This document shows, piece after piece, positions 61,064-64,000 of a DNA stretch of 64,000 nucleotides. Below the pieces are notes generated by a model that was given only the letters and a program-made list of their open reading frames with translations, searched no databases and had not been told where the DNA came from. Within the stretch, counting starts at the first letter, position 1. Every line of letters begins with the position of its first letter. The stretch is from an uncultured Clostridia bacterium (GTDB taxonomy: Bacteria > Bacillota > Clostridia > TANB77 > CAG-508), in assembly GCA_934140005.1 (NCBI GenBank), contig CAKPBB010000007.1, positions 3,072 through 67,071 of the forward strand, written 5' to 3'. The position numbers and the translations under genes were made by a program.

Positions 61064-61201
61064 TTTTCATTCCTCCTTTATCTTTTGTCGCATTATATCA
61101 CATTTTCTGTTAAAAGTCCAGCAATTCATTGATACGACAACTTTTGACGAATTTCGACATATCTTTATATATAATTTTTTAAAGTTTATTTTTGTTATCT
61201 A

Positions 61202-61230
61202 TTGCATTTTGTTATCATTTATTATATAAT
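61202..61230 (+). promoter_or_regulatory. Promoter of integrase gene
   Basis: TTGCAT, 17 bp, TATAAT (61225-61230), about 70 bases upstream of the ATG; GTTAAC at about 61238 lies just downstream. The 61064-61299 interval holds no gene; it also contains the divergent DUF5343 promoter, with TATAAT on the minus strand near 61095. Confidence 0.6.
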
Positions 61231-61299
61231 TTATATTGTTAACAGATATATACATCCCCTCCCACACATAGGTATGCCTGAAAGGAGGTGAAAAAGGTA

Positions 61300-62493
61300 A
61301 TGGCTGGGAGTATTGAAAAAAGAGGAAAGAATAGTTACAGATTAGTTTGCCTTGCTGGGTATGACTTGCAAGGAAGACCTATTAAGAAAACCAAAACAAT
61401 ACACGGAACTAAAAAAGAAGCTGAAATAGAACTTGCTAAATTTGTTGCAGATGTTCAAAATGGTCTTGTAATTGATGGTAAATCTCTTAAATTCTCTGAA
61501 TTTACTGAAATATGGAAAAGAGATTATGGTTCAAAAGAACTTGCGCCTTCAACTTACAAGAGATATTGCAGAATGCTAGAAACAAGAATTTTACCCTACT
61601 TTGGACATTTCTATATTAACAAGATTAAACCTACTGATATTATGCAATTCTATGATTTACTTAGTAGAGATACTCAGTTAGTTAGAAAGAAAAGCAACAA
61701 TGGTAAGAAAACTCTAAAACCTTTATCTGGCAAAACAATTTTAGAGCATCACCGACTACTTCGTGCAATGCTACACAAAGCTATATATTGGCAATTGATT
61801 GTATCTAACCCTGCAGAACGTGTTCAACCACCAAAAGCTAAAAAGCCAAAAAGAAGATACTATGATGATGAGCAATGTAAAGTATTATTAGAAAATTTAA
61901 CAACACTTGGTCAAGATCAAATAAAATATAAAGTTGCAATCATCTTAACAGTATTTACTGGTGTAAGGCTTGGTGAATTAATGGGATTAGAATGGCAAGA
62001 TGTTGATTTCAAAACTGGCATTATAAGTATAAATCGTTCAAGTCAATATTTAGCAGACAAAGGTGTATTTACAAAAACACCAAAAACAGAAAGCTCTATC
62101 AGAGAAGTAGCAATTCCAGATTTCGTAATTTCCTTGCTTGAGGAATATAAGTTATGGTATGAAGAACAAAAATCCATCTACGGCGAATTATGGACTAATT
62201 CTAATAGGTTATTTGTACAAACTGATGGCAAGCCTATGCACCCTTCTACAATTAGTAAATGGTTTGTAAAATATGTTGGACAAATAGGACTACCTGTAAT
62301 TAACTTTCACGGATTAAGACACACTAACGCTACATTATTAATAGCACAAAATATTGATGTAGCAGTTGTAGCAGCAAGACTAGGACATGCTCAAATTACA
62401 ACAACTTATAATTTCTATGTGCATCCTATTATTTCTCATAATAGATTAGCAGGAAATGCTCTAGAGAATTTGTTGCTACCATCAAAAAATTAG
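61300..62493 (+). CDS. int: Tyrosine integrase of mobile island
   Basis: I choose ATG 61300 (397 residues; AAGGAGG at 11 bases); a GTG at 61288 would touch the ribosome site. It has an N-terminal AP2-like arm-binding domain (KRGKNSYRLVCLAGYDLQGR), a SAM-like core-binding domain (SEFTEIWKRDYGSKELAPST), and a catalytic domain. The latter has Arg223 (TGVRLGELMG), HGLRH with the second Arg, GHAQITTTYNFYVH with nucleophile Tyr373. It is similar in design to Tn916-type integrases. It recombines the tRNA-derived end sites. Directed toward the right end. Confidence 0.95.
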   Translation: MAGSIEKRGKNSYRLVCLAGYDLQGRPIKKTKTIHGTKKEAEIELAKFVADVQNGLVIDGKSLKFSEFTEIWKRDYGSKELAPSTYKRYCRMLETRILPYFGHFYINKIKPTDIMQFYDLLSRDTQLVRKKSNNGKKTLKPLSGKTILEHHRLLRAMLHKAIYWQLIVSNPAERVQPPKAKKPKRRYYDDEQCKVLLENLTTLGQDQIKYKVAIILTVFTGVRLGELMGLEWQDVDFKTGIISINRSSQYLADKGVFTKTPKTESSIREVAIPDFVISLLEEYKLWYEEQKSIYGELWTNSNRLFVQTDGKPMHPSTISKWFVKYVGQIGLPVINFHGLRHTNATLLIAQNIDVAVVAARLGHAQITTTYNFYVHPIISHNRLAGNALENLLLPSKN

Positions 62494-62559
62494 TCTAAAA
62501 TCTTTTTTCAGATTTCACTAAGGCAAATCAAAAGCCATTAAACTTTTCACGATTAAAAA

Positions 62560-62607
62560 AGTAAAAGACTACTAAAAAATATTTTAGGTTTCCCATAGTC
62601 TTTTACT
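62560..62607 (-). repeat. 12-bp inverted repeat downstream of integrase
   Basis: AGTAAAAGACTA and TAGTCTTTTACT separated by a 24-base loop. A T run follows on the minus strand, so it could end transcription entering the element from outside. Confidence 0.6.
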
Positions 62608-62646
62608 GAATATTTATTAGAAATATAAACGTTTTATGAGGATTTC

Positions 62647-62710
62647 TTCCCCAACTTTTCCCCAATTCCACATAAAAAGGCTATTTTTAGTCATTATTGT
62701 TAACTAATTG
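62647..62710. repeat. Putative integrase arm-type site and GTTAACTAATTG, right end
   Basis: TTCCCCAACTTTTCCCCAA at 62647-62665 is an exact copy of that at 41464-41482; it lies 119 bases from the predicted attR, similar to the 122 bases on the left. GTTAACTAATTG at 62699-62710 is an exact copy of that at 58459-58470 near the xis promoter. Confidence 0.55.
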
Positions 62711-62760
62711 GAGGATATAAAAAATCGCTACAACTTAGATAGCTGTAACGATATAAGTTT

Positions 62761-62810
62761 GGTTGCGGGGGTAAGACTCGAACTTACGACCTTCGGGTTA
62801 CGAGCGAACA
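62761..62810 (-). other. Right attachment site: orphan 3' half of tRNA-fMet
   Basis: On the minus strand the sequence from about 62810 to 62761 reproduces the anticodon arm, variable loop, T arm, acceptor 3' strand and ACC of tRNA-fMet, with a few changes (CTCGTAA in the anticodon loop). The 5' half is absent. Tyrosine-integrase elements carry such a 3' end to repair the target tRNA on insertion. Here it is not joined to a tRNA 5' half. Confidence 0.75.
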
Positions 62811-63015
62811 TCAGTTCTTTTTTGTATAATATTTTATTTTGTTCTAAAATGGTGTAAATTGTTACTACTCTAAGCATTGACTTGTTATATTTTAGTGTGT
62901 TTTATTTTGCAATATTACCCCTTATTTTCCGTTTTTGAAACTTTCGCCACTTTTTTTGATGGTAATAAATGGATTGTTCGATTATTTTTAAGTGCAATTT
63001 TTCCTCTTAGATTTC

Positions 63016-63107
63016 TGGTCGACCAATGGTATACCAAGTGACAACCAAGTGGATACCGTTTGGATACAAAATGTATACAGATTGGATACATTCTGTGGAC
63101 GACTCGT
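63016..63107. repeat. Palindromes and GGATAC repeats right of the island
   Basis: Two 10-bp palindromes stand side by side: TGGTCGACCA (63016-63025) and TGGTATACCA (63027-63036). Then GGATAC occurs three times (about 63051, 63062, 63083) with GTATAC between, in a GC-richer stretch. Otherwise 62811-63132 holds no gene that I can support. Confidence 0.55.
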
Positions 63108-63132
63108 AGACTGATCGTTGACGGAAATATTT

Positions 63133-63831
63133 TTATTCTTTGTTTAATTCATTATAAATAAAATTTGTAATTGTTACTCCAAAATCTATCATAAATTTCT
63201 TTTGCTGTATGTTAAAAGATTCTCTTTCTATTATGCTTTCCTTTGAAGAATGTCTAAAACATTGCGTCGTCTTTCTATATTTTTTCACAAGCTCGTTATT
63301 TAAGTATGATAATGAATTATCTTCAAAATTAATGTCTATAAATTTTCCATTTTCCTTTAATAAAAACTCTATTAAATTACTAATTTCTTTTAATTTTTCA
63401 TCTACTGTCATTTGCTCAAATTTTGCATTTCTTGTTGAAATCATTATTATTTTCTCATTTAAATCATCATCTATAAATGATTTGCTAATTTGTTGTTTTT
63501 CTTTTTCCTTAATATATTCTTTAATTTGGTTAATTTTTTTCTTGTCATATTCAGTTAATTTATTGTTTTTTAATTTGTAATCTTCATAATAATCAATTAA
63601 ATCATTAATTAATTTGACAACTTTATTTTCTGATTCTGTATTCAATATTTGTCTTAATTTATTTGCTTTTGAAGTATACTCTTTATACTCTGTATCATTG
63701 TATATATCTATACCGACAGACCCTTTTATAAAGTTTTGAAATGTACTATTTGAAAAATCTATTACATATCCCGTTCTCATATCAAATAAATCTTCTATTG
63801 CAGTTTCTATTTTATTATCTATTTTAGACAT
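63133..63831 (-). CDS. AbiJ-N-terminal-domain-like protein (abortive infection candidate)
   Basis: The 232-residue protein starts IETAIEDLFDMRTGYVIDFS and continues NSTFQNFIKGSVGIDIYND, then TSKANKLRQILNTES. The order GYV-DFSN-TF-F-GIDI-SKANKLR matches the AbiJ_NTD3 module of phage-resistance proteins. A Lys/Glu-rich coiled segment (about 88-115) follows, and an unrecognised helical C-terminal domain. It lies outside the predicted attR, so it is chromosomal or belongs to an adjacent element. Own promoter; single gene. Confidence 0.75.
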   Translation of the reverse strand: MSKIDNKIETAIEDLFDMRTGYVIDFSNSTFQNFIKGSVGIDIYNDTEYKEYTSKANKLRQILNTESENKVVKLINDLIDYYEDYKLKNNKLTEYDKKKINQIKEYIKEKEKQQISKSFIDDDLNEKIIMISTRNAKFEQMTVDEKLKEISNLIEFLLKENGKFIDINFEDNSLSYLNNELVKKYRKTTQCFRHSSKESIIERESFNIQQKKFMIDFGVTITNFIYNELNKE

Positions 63832-63866
63832 ATTATTCCTTCTTTCTATTTATAATTATCTATATC

Positions 63867-63894
63867 ATTATACCAATTTTATTGTTTTTTTCAA
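63867..63894 (-). promoter_or_regulatory. Promoter of AbiJ-like gene
   Basis: TTGAAA, 16 bp, TATAAT on the minus strand (TATAAT at plus 63867-63872), about 36 bases upstream of the ATG. Confidence 0.65.
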
Positions 63895-63956
63895 ATATAC
63901 TTGACTTTTAATGTATTTTAAGCGATTAATAACAACAATTTTTAAGGAGGTAGCTT

Positions 63957-64000
63957 ATGGGAAGTTATAGAAAAGTTGGCAATGACATTTTAAAAGAATG
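63957..64000 (+). CDS. Start of a plus-strand gene (truncated by window edge)
   Basis: ATG 63957 with AAGGAGG at about 7 bases begins MGSYRKVGNDILKE, 14 residues before the window ends. Too short to assign. Confidence 0.55.
   Translation, partial: MGSYRKVGNDILKE

Noticed and set aside
62761..62837. A complete tRNA gene at the right end of the island
   Set aside because: Only the 3' half (anticodon arm to acceptor 3' strand) is present; no D arm or acceptor 5' strand can be found, and the anticodon loop is altered.
1..64000. CRISPR arrays
   Set aside because: No regularly spaced 20-40 bp repeats with unique spacers were seen; the only short arrays are the four contiguous 17-bp units at 40360-40427, which have no spacers.

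Overview
The window is AT-rich DNA whose gene content points to a Gram-positive Clostridia-type Firmicute. The signs are strong AGGAGG ribosome sites, TTGAAA/TATAAT promoters, a D,D-carboxypeptidase, an LCP ligase, ComEA, CvpA, and TTG starts. No 16S or other species-level marker is present, so the lineage is an inference. There are three blocks: a chromosomal type IV secretion-like (T4SS) cluster (about 1-31.3 kb), ordinary housekeeping and envelope genes (31.4-41.3 kb), and an integrated mobilizable island (about 41.3-62.8 kb) followed by chromosomal flank.

Block 1 is almost entirely on the minus strand. A main operon runs from about 26.5 kb down to 5.4 kb. It encodes a VirB2-like small protein, a PrgI-like protein, a VirB4 split into an N-lobe protein and a separate ATPase, VirB6-like channel proteins (one split into two ORFs), a pair of paralogous anchored extracytoplasmic proteins, two NTF2/VirB8-like proteins and a ~1400-residue NlpC/P60 cell-wall hydrolase. 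A tandem paralogue of the hydrolase has its own promoter and terminator (1090-5238). Upstream lie six more pilin-like paralogues in three transcription units, each with a near-consensus promoter. No coupling protein, relaxase or VirB11 is visible. The apparatus is therefore either a dedicated pilus/secretion/uptake machine or depends on components outside the window.

Block 2 holds an ArsC/Spx-like reductase, an initiator tRNA-fMet, GT-C-type membrane proteins, an alpha/beta hydrolase with comEA, a DacF-type carboxypeptidase, an LCP protein, CvpA, a DUF5711-like anchored beta-propeller, and a pyrophosphatase-like/VOC fusion.

Block 3 is an integrative mobilizable element of about 21.5 kb. It carries a tyrosine integrase, an excisionase-like protein, a phage-type replisome organizer with a DnaC-like loader, a ParB-like protein, a MOBP relaxase with an adjacent oriT-like region, TnpV, and dense defence cargo. 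The cargo includes a nuclease-fused HsdM, an HsdS and a GmrSD-like protein. It also includes a three-gene operon (membrane protein, HNH-like protein, 1572-aa SMEK-STAND NTPase) and a DUF5343 plus Swt1/HEPN pair. The right end carries an orphan 3' half of a tRNA-fMet. The left end carries only a weak match, which suggests insertion at a secondary site. Just outside is an AbiJ-N-terminal-like abortive infection gene. The best candidates for little-described systems are the T4SS-like machine and the SMEK-STAND/HNH operon.
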